From Rhodospirillaceae bacterium (lineage in GTDB: Bacteria; Pseudomonadota; Alphaproteobacteria; Bin65): 64,000 nt of DNA. The first letter of the stretch is position 1. Each line of letters opens with the position of its first letter. Location of the stretch: positions 1-64,000 of the forward strand of contig VXNK01000070.1 in NCBI GenBank assembly GCA_009840595.1, written 5' to 3'. This document shows, piece by piece, positions 8,909 through 18,707 of this stretch. The notes below the pieces were generated by a model. The model made no database searches. It saw only the letters and a program-made list of their open reading frames with translations, and had not been told where the DNA came from. The translations under genes were made by a program, and so were the position numbers.

Positions 8909-9939
8909 GCGGCCGCTTCCCGGTTTTCGTCCGTGCCCGCCCCCCCCGCCGGATCGAGGCCCATCAGGCTCCGGGCATAGTCCTGCGCTGCGAAGGGGCG
9001 CATGTCCCCGGCGCTCTCGCCGACGCCCACGGCATGGACCGGCAGGCCGAACTTCTCGGCCAGCGAAACGACCACGCCGCCGCGCGCCGTGCCGTCCAGC
9101 TTGGTGACGACCAGGCCGGTCACTTCGGCCATGTCGCGGAACGCCTCGACCTGGCCGTGGGCGTTCTGGCCCACGGTGGCGTCGAGTACCAGCAATACGT
9201 CGTGGGGCGCGCTGTCGTCGATCTTGCGCAGCACGCGCACGATCTTCGCCAGTTCGTCCATCAGCTCCTTCTTGTTCTGCAGGCGCCCGGCGGTGTCGAT
9301 CAGCAGCAGGTCGTGGCCGCCGTCCCGCGCCTGTTTCAGCGCGTCGAAGGCAAGGCCCGCGGCGTCGGCGCCGGGATCGCGCGCGACGATCGCGCTATCG
9401 GTGCGCTCGGCCCAGATTCTGAGCTGGTCGATCGCCGCCGCGCGGAAGGTGTCGCCGGCGGCCATCATCACGCTCAGGCCGGCGTCGCGATGGTTGCGGG
9501 CCAGCTTGCCGATGGTCGTCGTCTTGCCGCTGCCGTTGACGCCGACGACCAGCACGACATGGGGCCGGTGCGCCGGATCGACCGCCAGCGGCCGGGCGAC
9601 CGGTTCGAGAATGGCACCGATGTCGGCGGCGAACTCGGCGCGGATGTCCGTTTCCGACAGCTCCTGGTCGAACCGGCGCTTGCCGAGTTCGGCGACCAGC
9701 CGGGCCGCGGTGGAGGGGCCGAGGTCGGCGGTAATCAGGACGTCTTCGAGCGCTTCGAGCGTGTCGTCGTCGAGCCGCCGCCTGCCGCCGCCGAACAGGC
9801 CGCCGATCCCTTCGGTCAGCCGCGACGACGATTTGCCCAGCCCGGCGCGCAGGCGGCCGAGCCAGCCGCGTCTTTGCGCCGGTTCGGGTTCGCCGGCCGC
9901 CGGCGCCGGCGCGTCTTTCCTGCGGCGGAACAGGGCCAT
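8905..9939 (-). CDS. ftsY: Signal recognition particle receptor FtsY
   Basis: A 344-residue SRP receptor GTPase that docks ribosome-SRP complexes at the membrane. It has a short N-terminal charged region (no long acidic A domain), the N domain with a conserved LEDVLITADLG, then the G domain: G1 GVNGSGKTTTIGKLA, DTFRAAAIDQL, G3 DTAGR, G4 TKLDGTARGG and GVGESAGDM. The ATG shares a base with the mtaB stop (TAATG). The C-terminal ~20 residues after DPAGGAGTD look variable. Its partner Ffh is encoded divergently 2.4 kb away. Confidence 0.97.
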   Translation of the reverse strand: MALFRRRKDAPAPAAGEPEPAQRRGWLGRLRAGLGKSSSRLTEGIGGLFGGGRRRLDDDTLEALEDVLITADLGPSTAARLVAELGKRRFDQELSETDIRAEFAADIGAILEPVARPLAVDPAHRPHVVLVVGVNGSGKTTTIGKLARNHRDAGLSVMMAAGDTFRAAAIDQLRIWAERTDSAIVARDPGADAAGLAFDALKQARDGGHDLLLIDTAGRLQNKKELMDELAKIVRVLRKIDDSAPHDVLLVLDATVGQNAHGQVEAFRDMAEVTGLVVTKLDGTARGGVVVSLAEKFGLPVHAVGVGESAGDMRPFAAQDYARSLMGLDPAGGAGTDENREAAA

Positions 9940-11216
9940 TACGCAGGCAGCCGTTGCGCCGGACCGGCGAGCAACGTGTCTTCGGCTGCACCGGTAACGC
10001 GCATCGGGACGATGCCGCCGGCCGGACAACCGCCCGCAAAGGCGCTGCCGTCGAAGCGCACGGCGGCATAGTGTTCGCTGCGGCCCTTGCCCTCGCCCTC
10101 GATCAGCACGGCAATGTCGCGGCCGGTCTGGCCGGCGAGCCAGCGCCGCAGTGCCACCGCGCCCCGCGCGCGCAGCCGGGCGGCGCGTTCCTTGCGCACC
10201 GCCTTGGGCACCGCCGGCATTCGCGCCGCCGGCGTGCCGGGCCGCGCCGAATAGGGGAAGACGTGCAGGAAGACGAGGCCGCAGTCTTCGACCAGATCGA
10301 GTGTCCGGCCGAACATTTCCTCCGTCTCGGTCGGGAAGCCGGCGATCAGGTCGGCGCCCAGCGCGATGTCCGGGCGCAGGTCGCGCACCCGCCGGCAGAA
10401 GTCGACCGTCTGCCGCCGGCTGTGCCGCCGCTTCATGCGCTTGAGGATCAGGTCGTCGCCGGCTTGCAGGCTGAGATGCAGATGCGGCATCAGCCGCTCT
10501 TCCTCGGCGATCAGGCGCAGCAGCGTCTCGTCGACCTCGGCGCAATCGAGCGAGGTCAGGCGCAGGCGCGGCAGGTCCGGCACGGCGGCGAGCAGACGTT
10601 GGACCATCTGCCCGAGCGACGGCGTCCCCGGCAGGTCGGCGCCCCAGGCGGTGATGTCCACGCCGGTCAGCACGATCTCGCGATAGCCGTTTTCGACCAG
10701 CGAGCGCGCCTGCCCGACGATCGGGCCGAGCGGCGCCGAGCGGCTGTTGCCGCGGCCGTATGGGATGATGCAGAAGGTACAGCGGTGGTCGCAGCCGTTC
10801 TGGACCTGGACATAGGCCCGGGCGCGGCCGTCGAAACCGCCGGCCAGATGGCTTGCGGTCTCGCGCACCGCCATGATGTCGTTGACCTGCACCGGCGCGT
10901 CGTTCGCCGGCAGAAAAGTCGCCGGGTCCATCTTCTCGACATTGCCGACGACACGGTCGACCTCCGGCATCGCCGCCCAGGCGCCGGGATCGATCTGCGC
11001 CGCGCAGCCGGTCACGACGATGCGGGCGCCCGGCCGCTGCCGCCGCGCCCGTCGCACCGCCTGGCGGGCCTGGCGCTCGGCTTCGGCGGTCACGGCGCAG
11101 GTATTCACGATCACCGCATCGCCCAGCCCGGCGGCGTGCGCCGCGATCGCGCTCGATTCCGCCGCATTCAGCCGGCAGCCGAAGGTCACGATTTGCGGTT
11201 CGGGTTGCGCCGTCAT
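9939..11216 (-). CDS. mtaB: tRNA t6A37 methylthiotransferase MtaB
   Basis: A 425-residue radical SAM methylthiotransferase that converts t6A37 to ms2t6A in ANN-decoding tRNAs. Layout: an N-terminal UPF0004 domain with cluster Cys in TFGCRLN, NTCAVT and VTGCAAQ; the radical-SAM CX3CX2C motif CDHRCTFC (~res 146); and a C-terminal TRAM-like region (AVLIEGEGKGRSEHYAAVRF). The CRLNAAES N-terminus separates MtaB from MiaB and RimO. Its ATG overlaps the dapF stop and its stop overlaps the ftsY start, so translation is coupled throughout. Confidence 0.95.
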   Translation of the reverse strand: MTAQPEPQIVTFGCRLNAAESSAIAAHAAGLGDAVIVNTCAVTAEAERQARQAVRRARRQRPGARIVVTGCAAQIDPGAWAAMPEVDRVVGNVEKMDPATFLPANDAPVQVNDIMAVRETASHLAGGFDGRARAYVQVQNGCDHRCTFCIIPYGRGNSRSAPLGPIVGQARSLVENGYREIVLTGVDITAWGADLPGTPSLGQMVQRLLAAVPDLPRLRLTSLDCAEVDETLLRLIAEEERLMPHLHLSLQAGDDLILKRMKRRHSRRQTVDFCRRVRDLRPDIALGADLIAGFPTETEEMFGRTLDLVEDCGLVFLHVFPYSARPGTPAARMPAVPKAVRKERAARLRARGAVALRRWLAGQTGRDIAVLIEGEGKGRSEHYAAVRFDGSAFAGGCPAGGIVPMRVTGAAEDTLLAGPAQRLPA

Positions 11217-12067
11217 GCCAGGACGCCGCGGAAGCTGGTGGCGGTCGGGCCGGACATCAGGACGTGATCGTCCTCCGCCCAGTCGATGAACAGTTCGCCG
11301 CCGTCGACCTCGACCGTGACCTTGCGATCCGTCAGACCGCGGCGAACCGCAGCGACCGCGGCGGCGCAGGCGCCGGAGCCGCAGGCCTGGGTCAGCCCCG
11401 CGCCGCGCTCCCAAACGCGTAGGCGGATCCGGCCGGGGGCCTTGACCTGGGCGGCGCCGATGTTGGCCCGTTCGGGAAACAGCCGGTGATGTTCGAGGAC
11501 CGGGCCGATCCGTTCGATCGGCACCGCTTCGGCGTCCTCGACGAAGAAGACGGCGTGCGGATTGCCCATGCCGACGCCGACCGGATCGCTGAGCGGGCCT
11601 TCCGCGATGCCGAGATGCAGCGTGTCCCGGTCTTCCGAGAGCGGAATTTCGCGCCAGTCCGTCGCCGGCCGGCCCATGTCGACCGCCACGCTGCCGTCGC
11701 CGTTGCGCAGGCAGTCGAGCACGCCGGCTTCGCTTTCGAAGGAGATCTCCGACCTTCCGGTTTCGTCCATCAGCAGCGCGGCGGCGCAGCGGGTGCCGTT
11801 GCCGCAGGCGCCGGAGTCCGAACCGTCGCTGTTGAGGAAGAGCAGCCCGTAATCCGCCAGATCGGTCGGCGGCGGCACGATCAGGACGAGCTGGTCGCAG
11901 CCGACGCCCCTGCGGCGGTCGGCAATCCGCGCCGCAGTCCGGGCGCAGGGCGCCGCCGCGCCGTCCCGCAGGTCGAGCATCACGAAGTCGTTGCCCGCGC
12001 CGTGCATCTTGACGAAGGGAAAGCCGGTGGGCCGGAAGGCGGGCCTGGTCTGGTCGGTCTCGCTCAT
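11213..12067 (-). CDS. dapF: Diaminopimelate epimerase
   Basis: A 284-residue cofactor-independent epimerase converting LL- to meso-diaminopimelate for lysine and peptidoglycan. Both catalytic cysteines are present: CGNGTRC (~res 89) and ACGSGACAA (~res 232). The signatures GAGNDF, NSDGS and MGNPHAVFFV are normal. The start at 12067 puts the conserved FVKMHGAGND about 18 residues in. It is first in the leftward operon, and the promoter must lie in the 250 bp shared with the divergent ffh leader. Confidence 0.96.
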   Translation of the reverse strand: MSETDQTRPAFRPTGFPFVKMHGAGNDFVMLDLRDGAAAPCARTAARIADRRRGVGCDQLVLIVPPPTDLADYGLLFLNSDGSDSGACGNGTRCAAALLMDETGRSEISFESEAGVLDCLRNGDGSVAVDMGRPATDWREIPLSEDRDTLHLGIAEGPLSDPVGVGMGNPHAVFFVEDAEAVPIERIGPVLEHHRLFPERANIGAAQVKAPGRIRLRVWERGAGLTQACGSGACAAAVAAVRRGLTDRKVTVEVDGGELFIDWAEDDHVLMSGPTATSFRGVLA

Positions 12068-12164
12068 GGCCGGGGAGATATGGTGTTTCCGCCGCCTCTG
12101 TCCACGCGGCAGAGTGTTTGACGCGTCGGTTGCACATCGGCGGTCCGTTGCGGCGTTTGCCGGC

Positions 12165-12193
12165 TTGACCGGCCGGTTCCGCCCGCCTACATC
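12165..12193 (+). promoter_or_regulatory. Predicted promoter for ffh leader
   Basis: TTGACC (12165-12170), a 17-bp spacer and TACATC (12188-12193) form a good sigma-70 promoter by eye. A start near 12200 would give a leader of about 120 bases before the ffh ATG, beginning just upstream of the two hairpins annotated below. Confidence 0.5.
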
Positions 12194-12206
12194 GCGTCCC
12201 GAATTC

Positions 12207-12277
12207 AGCGCCGGAATGCCCGTGGCGCTCCCGAGGGGGCCCGCCCGTCTGCGAAGGTTCGCACACGGGCGCTTTTT
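12207..12277 (+). promoter_or_regulatory. Putative attenuator leader upstream of ffh: hairpin, intrinsic terminator, possible antiterminator
   Basis: Hairpin 1 has perfect 6-bp arms AGCGCC (12207-12212) and GGCGCT (12224-12229). The terminator stem follows: GCCCGT-C-TGCGAA (12243-12255), GG loop, TTCGCA-C-ACGGGC (12258-12270), with one C-C mismatch, then GC and TTTTT (12273-12277). The loop of hairpin 1 contains GCCCGT (12218-12223), identical to the terminator's 5' arm. It could therefore pair with ACGGGC and break the terminator, giving two mutually exclusive folds. The only plus-strand gene downstream is ffh and none lies upstream, so the terminator must act on the ffh leader or end a small RNA. 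The ligand or trigger is unknown. Confidence 0.5.
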
Positions 12278-12318
12278 GCATTGGGCAGGCCGGCGGAGAG
12301 GGGACACCGGGCACGCGC

Positions 12319-13782
12319 ATGTTCGACAGCCTGACGAGCAGACTGGGCGACGTTTTCGACACGCTGACCCGCCGCGGGTCGCTGAGCGAGTCGGATGTCA
12401 CCGCGGCGCTGCGCGAGGTTCGCGTCGCGCTGCTGGAGGCCGATGTCGCGCTGCCGGTCGTCCGGGACTTCGTCGACCGGGTGAAGGAACGCGCGGTCGG
12501 CGCCGAGGTCCTCCGGAGCGTCACGCCGGGCCAGCAGGTCGTCAAGATCGTCAACGACGAACTGGTCGAAACCCTGGGCCGCGAGGTCGAGGAGATCGAC
12601 CTGCGGGCCCAGCCGCCGGCCGTCCTGCTGCTCGTCGGCCTGCAAGGTTCCGGCAAAACCACGACGGCCGCGAAGATCGGCAAATATCTCACCGAGAAAG
12701 AGCGCAAGCGGGTGCTGATGGCCTCGCTCGATACGCGGCGGCCGGCGGCACAGGAGCAGCTGCGCGTGCTCGGCGAGCAAGCGCAGGTTGCGACGCTCCC
12801 GGTCGTCATGGGCGAGCCGCCGGATGCGATCGCCCGGCGCGCCCTTCAGACCGGCAAACTGGAAGCCTGGGACGTCGTCATCCTCGATACCGCCGGCCGG
12901 CTGCATATCGACGACGAGCTGATGAACGAGGTCGCCGGGATCGGCAAGGCGACCGCCCCGGTCGAGACCCTGCTGGTCGCCGACGCGATGACCGGCCAGG
13001 ACGCCGTGACCATCGCACAGGCCTTCGACGAGCAGGTCGGCATCACCGGCATCGTGCTGACCCGCATCGACGGCGACGCCCGCGGCGGCGCGGCGCTCTC
13101 CATGCGCGCGGTCACCGGCAAGCCGATCAAGCTGATGGGCACCGGCGAGAAGCTGGACGGGCTCGAACCCTTCCACCCCGACCGGATCGCGAGCCGCATC
13201 CTCGGCATGGGCGACGTCGTCAGCCTGGTCGAGAAGGCGGCCGAGACGATCGAGGAGGAGGAGGCCGAAAAGCTCGCCCGCAAAATCCAGAAGGGCAGCC
13301 TGGACCTGGAGGATATGCTCGGCCAGCTCCGCCAGCTCAAGAACATGGGCGGGCTCGGCTCCCTGATGAACCTGCTGCCCGGCGTCGCCCGGGCGAAGAA
13401 GCAGATGGCCGCCGCCAATGTCGACGAAAAGACGATCGGCCGGCAGGAGGCGATCATCCTGTCGATGACGGTGAAGGAGCGGCGCAGCCCGCAGATCATC
13501 CACGCCTCGCGCAAGAAGCGCATCGCCGCCGGCTCGGGCGTGAGCGTGCAGGACGTCAACAAGCTGCTGAAACAGTGGCAGGAAATGAACAAGGTCATGA
13601 AGCGCATGAAGAAGATGGGGAAGAAGGGCCGCCTGCCCGATCTCTCCCAGCTTCAGGAGGGCGCCCTGCCCGGCGACATGCAACTGCCGGGGCTCGGCGG
13701 CGGCCCTCTGGGCGGCGGCACCGGGCTGCCGGGCGGCCTCGCCAACCTGCCGCCCGGCTTCGGCAAGCGCCGCGTGAAATAG
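12319..13782 (+). CDS. ffh: Signal recognition particle protein Ffh
   Basis: A 487-residue SRP54 GTPase binding signal peptides and 4.5S RNA. It has an N domain (res 1-95), a G domain with GLQGSGKTTTAAKIG (G1, ~res 107), DTRRPAAQEQL, DTAGRLHIDDEL and TRIDGDARGGAALS, then the Met-rich M domain (MKRMKKMGKKGRLPD) with the RNA-binding stretch IIHASRKKRIAAGSG. The last ~50 residues are Gly/Leu/Pro-rich (PGLGGGPLGGG), longer than in E. coli Ffh. It heads the cluster ffh-rpsP-rimM-trmD-rplS. Confidence 0.97.
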   Translation: MFDSLTSRLGDVFDTLTRRGSLSESDVTAALREVRVALLEADVALPVVRDFVDRVKERAVGAEVLRSVTPGQQVVKIVNDELVETLGREVEEIDLRAQPPAVLLLVGLQGSGKTTTAAKIGKYLTEKERKRVLMASLDTRRPAAQEQLRVLGEQAQVATLPVVMGEPPDAIARRALQTGKLEAWDVVILDTAGRLHIDDELMNEVAGIGKATAPVETLLVADAMTGQDAVTIAQAFDEQVGITGIVLTRIDGDARGGAALSMRAVTGKPIKLMGTGEKLDGLEPFHPDRIASRILGMGDVVSLVEKAAETIEEEEAEKLARKIQKGSLDLEDMLGQLRQLKNMGGLGSLMNLLPGVARAKKQMAAANVDEKTIGRQEAIILSMTVKERRSPQIIHASRKKRIAAGSGVSVQDVNKLLKQWQEMNKVMKRMKKMGKKGRLPDLSQLQEGALPGDMQLPGLGGGPLGGGTGLPGGLANLPPGFGKRRVK

Positions 13783-13829
13783 CCGGATAGCCTCAAGAAC
13801 CTCGTAACGGAACCCGAGAGAACACCCAC

Positions 13830-14318
13830 ATGTCCCTACGCATCAGACTGGCCCGGGGCGGGGCGAAAAAACGCCCCTTCTACCGGATCGTCGTGGCCGA
13901 TTCGCGCATGCCGCGCGACGGCCGTTTCATCGAGCGCATCGGCTCCTACAACCCGATGCTGCCGAAAGATCATCCGGACCGGGTCGTCCTGAAGGAGGAA
14001 CGGGTCCGGCACTGGCTGGGCGTCGGCGCCCTGCCGTCGGACCGCGTGTCGCGGTTCCTGGGCACCGCCGGTCTCGCGGCCCAGCGCGCGGCGCCGGTCC
14101 AGACGAAGAAACACCTGCCGGGCGAGAAGACGCTGGAGCGCCGCCGCGAGCGCGAGGAGAAAGCGAAGGCGGGTGCGGCGGCCGCCGCCGAGGCGAAGGC
14201 CGAGGCCGAGACTGAAGTCGAAGTTAGGGCTGAAGCCGAAACCGGGGCTGAAGCCGAAACCGGGGCTGAAGCCGAAACCGGGGCCGAAGCCGAAACCAAA
14301 GCTGAGGCCGAAGGCTGA
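13830..14318 (+). CDS. rpsP: 30S ribosomal protein bS16 with long acidic tail
   Basis: Residues 1-80 are ordinary bS16 ([26 protein letters not shown] has the usual N-terminus, followed by [15 protein letters not shown]). The protein then runs to 162 residues through a charged helix ([29 protein letters not shown]) into an AEAETG repeat tail. bS16 is usually 80-100 residues, and alphaproteobacterial forms are often extended, but this tail is long and is made by a tandem DNA repeat (14229-14300). The tail is probably disordered and surface-exposed. It sits in the conserved operon before rimM. Confidence 0.95.
   Translation: MSLRIRLARGGAKKRPFYRIVVADSRMPRDGRFIERIGSYNPMLPKDHPDRVVLKEERVRHWLGVGALPSDRVSRFLGTAGLAAQRAAPVQTKKHLPGEKTLERRREREEKAKAGAAAAAEAKAEAETEVEVRAEAETGAEAETGAEAETGAEAETKAEAEG
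14229..14300 (+). repeat. 18-bp in-frame tandem repeat in the rpsP 3' end
   Basis: Four units of GCTGAAGCCGAAACCGGG (the last two diverge slightly) encode AEAETG repeats at the C-terminus of bS16. The period is a multiple of three, so unit gain or loss keeps the frame. Confidence 0.9.
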
Positions 14319-14349
14319 TCCGGCGGCGTCGCTGCCGGTCCGGCCGATC

Positions 14350-14889
14350 ATGTCGGAGCGCAAGATGGTCTGCATCGGGGCGGTTGCCGGGGCGCACGGG
14401 GTGCGCGGCAACGTCAGGATCAAGCCGTTTACGGACGTGCCGGAGGACGTCGCCGCCTACGGGCCGGTGAGCGATGCCGGGGGAGCGCGCGCCTTCGACC
14501 TGACGCTGGTCGGCGAATCCGGCGGCACGGTCATTGCGCGCCTGACCGGCATCGAGGACCGCGACGCGGCCGAAGCGCTCAGGGGTCTGCGCCTCCACGT
14601 CCCGCGCGAACGCCTGCCGGCGCCGGAGGAGGACGAATTCTACCACGCCGACCTGATCGGCCTTCGCGTCGTCGATTCGGAGGGCTGCGCCGCCGGAACC
14701 GTCCACGCGCTTTACGATTTCGGCGCCGGCGATCTGATCGAGATCCGCCGGCCGTCCCGTCCGCCGGTCCTTTTGCCCTTTACCCGTGCGGCCGTCCCCG
14801 AAATCGACCTGTCTGCGGGCGAGGTGACCGTCGATGCCGCGCACCTGGCGGAAGCCGATGCGGCGCCGGCGGCGGCAGACGACCTGTGA
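14350..14889 (+). CDS. rimM: Ribosome maturation factor RimM
   Basis: A 179-residue 16S rRNA processing factor that binds uS19 and helps mature the 30S head. It has an N-terminal RimM barrel ([23 protein letters not shown]) and a C-terminal PRC-barrel ([25 protein letters not shown]). ATG 14350 lies 31 bases after rpsP and puts the conserved GAHGVRG about 15 residues in. The stop overlaps the GTG of trmD. The final ~15 residues are an Ala-rich tail. Confidence 0.95.
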   Translation: MSERKMVCIGAVAGAHGVRGNVRIKPFTDVPEDVAAYGPVSDAGGARAFDLTLVGESGGTVIARLTGIEDRDAAEALRGLRLHVPRERLPAPEEDEFYHADLIGLRVVDSEGCAAGTVHALYDFGAGDLIEIRRPSRPPVLLPFTRAAVPEIDLSAGEVTVDAAHLAEADAAPAAADDL

Positions 14890-15617
14890 GCGGGCGCAAC
14901 ACCGTCTGGTCGGCCACGGTGCTGACCCTGTTCCCGGAGATGTTTCCGGGCTGCCTGGGCCATTCGCTCGCGGGCAAGGCACTGCACGACGGCCTGTGGT
15001 CGCTGAAGACCGTCGACATCCGGGGTTTCGCGCGCGACAGGCACGCCACGGTCGACGATACGCCCTTCGGCGGCGGGCCGGGCATGGTGATGCGGGCCGA
15101 CATCGTCGATGCGGCGCTGCGTTCGCCGGAGACCGGACCGGCGGACGGACGGCCGCGCATCTTCCTGTCGCCGCGCGGCGCCCCGCTGACCCAGCAGCGG
15201 GCGCACGAACTGGCGGCGGGGCCCGGCGCGGTCATCCTGTGCGGCCGCTACGAGGGGGTCGACCAGCGCGCGATCGAGGCGCACGGCCTGGAGGAAGTGA
15301 GCATCGGCGACTATGTCCTGTCCGGCGGCGAGCCGGCGGCGGCGGTGCTGATCGACGCCTGCGTGCGGTTGCTGCCCGGCGTGGTCGGCGACGCGCGCTC
15401 GCTGGCGGAGGAAAGTTTCGAGCGGGGGCTGCTGGAGCATCCCCATTATACCCGGCCGCAGACCTGGAACGGCATGACCGTCCCGGAGGTGCTGCTGTCG
15501 GGTCATCACGCGCGGGTCGCCGAATGGCGGCTGGCGCAGGCAGAGGACATCACCCGGTTGCGCCGGCCCGACCTGTGGGCCCGATATGCCGGGCAGCAAC
15601 CGGGGAAAGGCGTGTAG
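14886..15617 (+). CDS. trmD: tRNA (guanine-N1)-methyltransferase TrmD
   Basis: A 243-residue SPOUT-class methyltransferase making m1G37 in tRNA to prevent frameshifting. Signatures: [23 protein letters not shown], the trefoil-knot SAM site [11 protein letters not shown] and [14 protein letters not shown], and the C-terminal [10 protein letters not shown]. The GTG start at 14886 overlaps the rimM stop (GTGA); no better in-frame ATG precedes the conserved N-terminus. Catalytic Asp and Arg positions appear intact. Confidence 0.96.
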   Translation: MSGRNTVWSATVLTLFPEMFPGCLGHSLAGKALHDGLWSLKTVDIRGFARDRHATVDDTPFGGGPGMVMRADIVDAALRSPETGPADGRPRIFLSPRGAPLTQQRAHELAAGPGAVILCGRYEGVDQRAIEAHGLEEVSIGDYVLSGGEPAAAVLIDACVRLLPGVVGDARSLAEESFERGLLEHPHYTRPQTWNGMTVPEVLLSGHHARVAEWRLAQAEDITRLRRPDLWARYAGQQPGKGV

Positions 15618-15621
15618 GCCG

Positions 15622-16221
15622 ATGAACATCATCCAGGAAATCGAGCAGGAACATCTCGCCGAGATTGCCGGCGACAAGGCGATTCCGGATTTCAGCCCCG
15701 GCGATACCGTGCGGGTCAACGTCCGGGTCGTCGAGGGCAACCGCGAGCGGGTCCAGGCCTTCGAGGGCGTGTGCATCGGGCGGCGCAATGCCGGCCTGAA
15801 CTCGTCCTTCACCGTGCGCAAGCTGTCCTACGGTGAGGGCGTCGAGCGCGTCTTCCCGCTCTACAGCCCGCGGGTCGAATCGATCGAGATTATCCGCCGC
15901 GGCAGGGTCCGCCGGGCGAAGCTCTATTATCTGCGCGGCCGGACCGGCAAGCGGGCCCGTATCGTCGAGCGGACGACGGGCCGCGGCATGAAGAAGGTTG
16001 AGGCGGTCGGGGAGGCCGCCGAAACCGTGGCGGCCGCGACGGCGGAAGTTCCCGCGGAGACTGCCGCCGAACCGGAAGCTCCTGCCGAAGCGGCGACCGC
16101 TGAGGTCGAAGCAGTGCCGGCCGAGGCGGAGACGGTTGCTGCGGAAACCGAATCGGCGCCGGCCGAGTCCGAGGCGACCGAGACCGGAGGCGCAGCCGAT
16201 ACGGCGGAAAAGGAAGACTGA
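15622..16221 (+). CDS. rplS: 50S ribosomal protein bL19 with Ala/Glu-rich extension
   Basis: Residues 1-125 are canonical bL19 ([56 protein letters not shown] has the usual core). A ~75-residue tail of Ala, Glu, Thr and Pro follows ([21 protein letters not shown]), giving 199 residues against the usual 115-130. The tail is likely disordered and resembles that on bS16 in the same operon, but here no short DNA period is obvious. bL19 sits at the 30S-50S interface. It starts 4 bases after trmD. Confidence 0.96.
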   Translation: MNIIQEIEQEHLAEIAGDKAIPDFSPGDTVRVNVRVVEGNRERVQAFEGVCIGRRNAGLNSSFTVRKLSYGEGVERVFPLYSPRVESIEIIRRGRVRRAKLYYLRGRTGKRARIVERTTGRGMKKVEAVGEAAETVAAATAEVPAETAAEPEAPAEAATAEVEAVPAEAETVAAETESAPAESEATETGGAADTAEKED

Positions 16222-16307
16222 TCCATCCCCGAATCGTCCCGGCCGGCGCGATAGACGCAGCGCCGCAGCGGATCACGGGAGGAAAACCGGGCACGGAGGG
16301 GCAAGCA

Positions 16308-17714
<1,407 letters not shown>

Positions 17715-17738
17715 GCCGGCTCAAGCGGGAGAAGACGG

Positions 17739-18359
17739 ATGGAAAAGTTCACCACGCTCACCGGCGTCGCCGCGCCGCTGCCGATGGTCAACGTCGATAC
17801 CGATGCGATCATTCCGAAACAGTATCTGAAGACGATCAAGCGGACCGGTCTGTCCGCCGGCCTGTTCCATGAAATGCGCACCGACAGGAACGGTATCGTC
17901 ACCGGGGATTTCGTGCTCGACAAGCCGGCTTACAAGGACGCGAAGATCCTGGTCGCCGGCGACAATTTCGGCTGTGGCTCGTCGCGCGAGCACGCGCCCT
18001 GGGCCCTGCTCGACGCCGGCATCCGCTGCGTGATCTCGACCAGCTTCGCCGACATCTTCTTCAACAACTGCTTCAAGAACGGCATCCTGCCGGTCGTCCT
18101 GCCCCAGGCGGATGTCGACGCCCTGATGGCGGACGCGCAGATGGGCGCCAACGCGACCGTGACGGTCGACCTGGAGGCCCAGACCATCACCCGGCCGAAC
18201 GGCGAGACCGTCGCCTTCGAGGTCGAGCCCTTCCGCAAGCACTGCCTGCTCAACGGCCTGGACGATATCGGCCTCACCCTGCAGAAGGCCGCCAGCATCG
18301 ACAGCTTCGAGGCCCGCCACGCCCAGGACCGCCCCTGGATGACGCCGGCGATGACGTAG
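17739..18359 (+). CDS. leuD: 3-isopropylmalate dehydratase, small subunit
   Basis: A 206-residue swivel-domain subunit of isopropylmalate isomerase; it forms the active site with LeuC. Signatures: [14 protein letters not shown] near the N-terminus and the serine loop [17 protein letters not shown] (~res 70-86). Length is normal. leuB, which usually follows in related genomes, is absent here; the next 1.5 kb holds toxin-antitoxin-like genes instead. Confidence 0.97.
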   Translation: MEKFTTLTGVAAPLPMVNVDTDAIIPKQYLKTIKRTGLSAGLFHEMRTDRNGIVTGDFVLDKPAYKDAKILVAGDNFGCGSSREHAPWALLDAGIRCVISTSFADIFFNNCFKNGILPVVLPQADVDALMADAQMGANATVTVDLEAQTITRPNGETVAFEVEPFRKHCLLNGLDDIGLTLQKAASIDSFEARHAQDRPWMTPAMT

Positions 18360-18410
18360 AGGCAGTCGCGATTCGCTTTGAAATCGCTTCACGCAGGAAA
18401 AGCGGGAAAT

Positions 18411-18438
18411 ACCATGGTTGTCAATTGACAACCATGGT
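18411..18438. promoter_or_regulatory. Perfect 28-bp palindrome, probable operator
   Basis: The half-site ACCATGGTTGTCAA is followed directly by its exact reverse complement, with no spacer or mismatch. It contains TTGACA (18425-18430), which with a 17-bp spacer and TATCTG (18448-18453) forms a near-consensus promoter. A dimeric repressor bound here would block that promoter. It lies immediately before the two-gene module at 18453-19216, whose second gene is a predicted DNA-binding protein. A start near 18460 would fall inside the first gene, so either a second promoter lies upstream or the real start codon is further in. Confidence 0.65.
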
Positions 18439-18452
18439 TGGCGAGGCTATCT

Positions 18453-18707
18453 GTGCCGAGGAAGAGGCATCCGAACAAAGAAATCGAGTCTGCGTTGAAG
18501 GATCTCGAGTCGGCAGGCTGGATGGTTGAGGAGGCCAAGGGGCGAAGCGCCCATTCGTGGGGCTATGTCCTTTGCCCGGCGAATGCTGGGAATGTCTGCC
18601 GTTCCGGGACGTTCTGCCGGATGTCCGTGTGGAGCACGCCGCGCAATCCGCAAGCGCATGCGAGCGAGTTGCTTAGAAAGGCCAACGGCTGCGTCATGTT
18701 GGGATGA
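18453..18707 (+). CDS. Small basic protein of a conserved RHPNKEIE-type family, possible toxin or partner
   Basis: An 84-residue protein with the pattern RHPNKEIESALKDLESAGWMVEEA, a central HSWGYVLCP, two Cys in CRSGTFC and an ending SIWSTPRNP-like VWSTPRNPQAHASELLRKA. I recall small proteins with this pattern (HPNKEI, GHAWG, IWSTP) that recur next to the HTH-like gene found here, as in toxin-antitoxin modules; I cannot verify this. The overall size and HxW core recall HicA-like fold proteins. GTG 18453 has GAGG six bases upstream; TTG 18438 is the alternative. The stop overlaps the next start (ATGA). Confidence 0.65.
   Translation: MPRKRHPNKEIESALKDLESAGWMVEEAKGRSAHSWGYVLCPANAGNVCRSGTFCRMSVWSTPRNPQAHASELLRKANGCVMLG

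Noticed and set aside
12100-12318. 4.5S SRP RNA gene near ffh
   Set aside because: The ~70-nt transcribed hairpin region lacks the conserved SRP RNA tetraloop and helix-8 bulge sequences; the structure is better read as a hairpin plus terminator.
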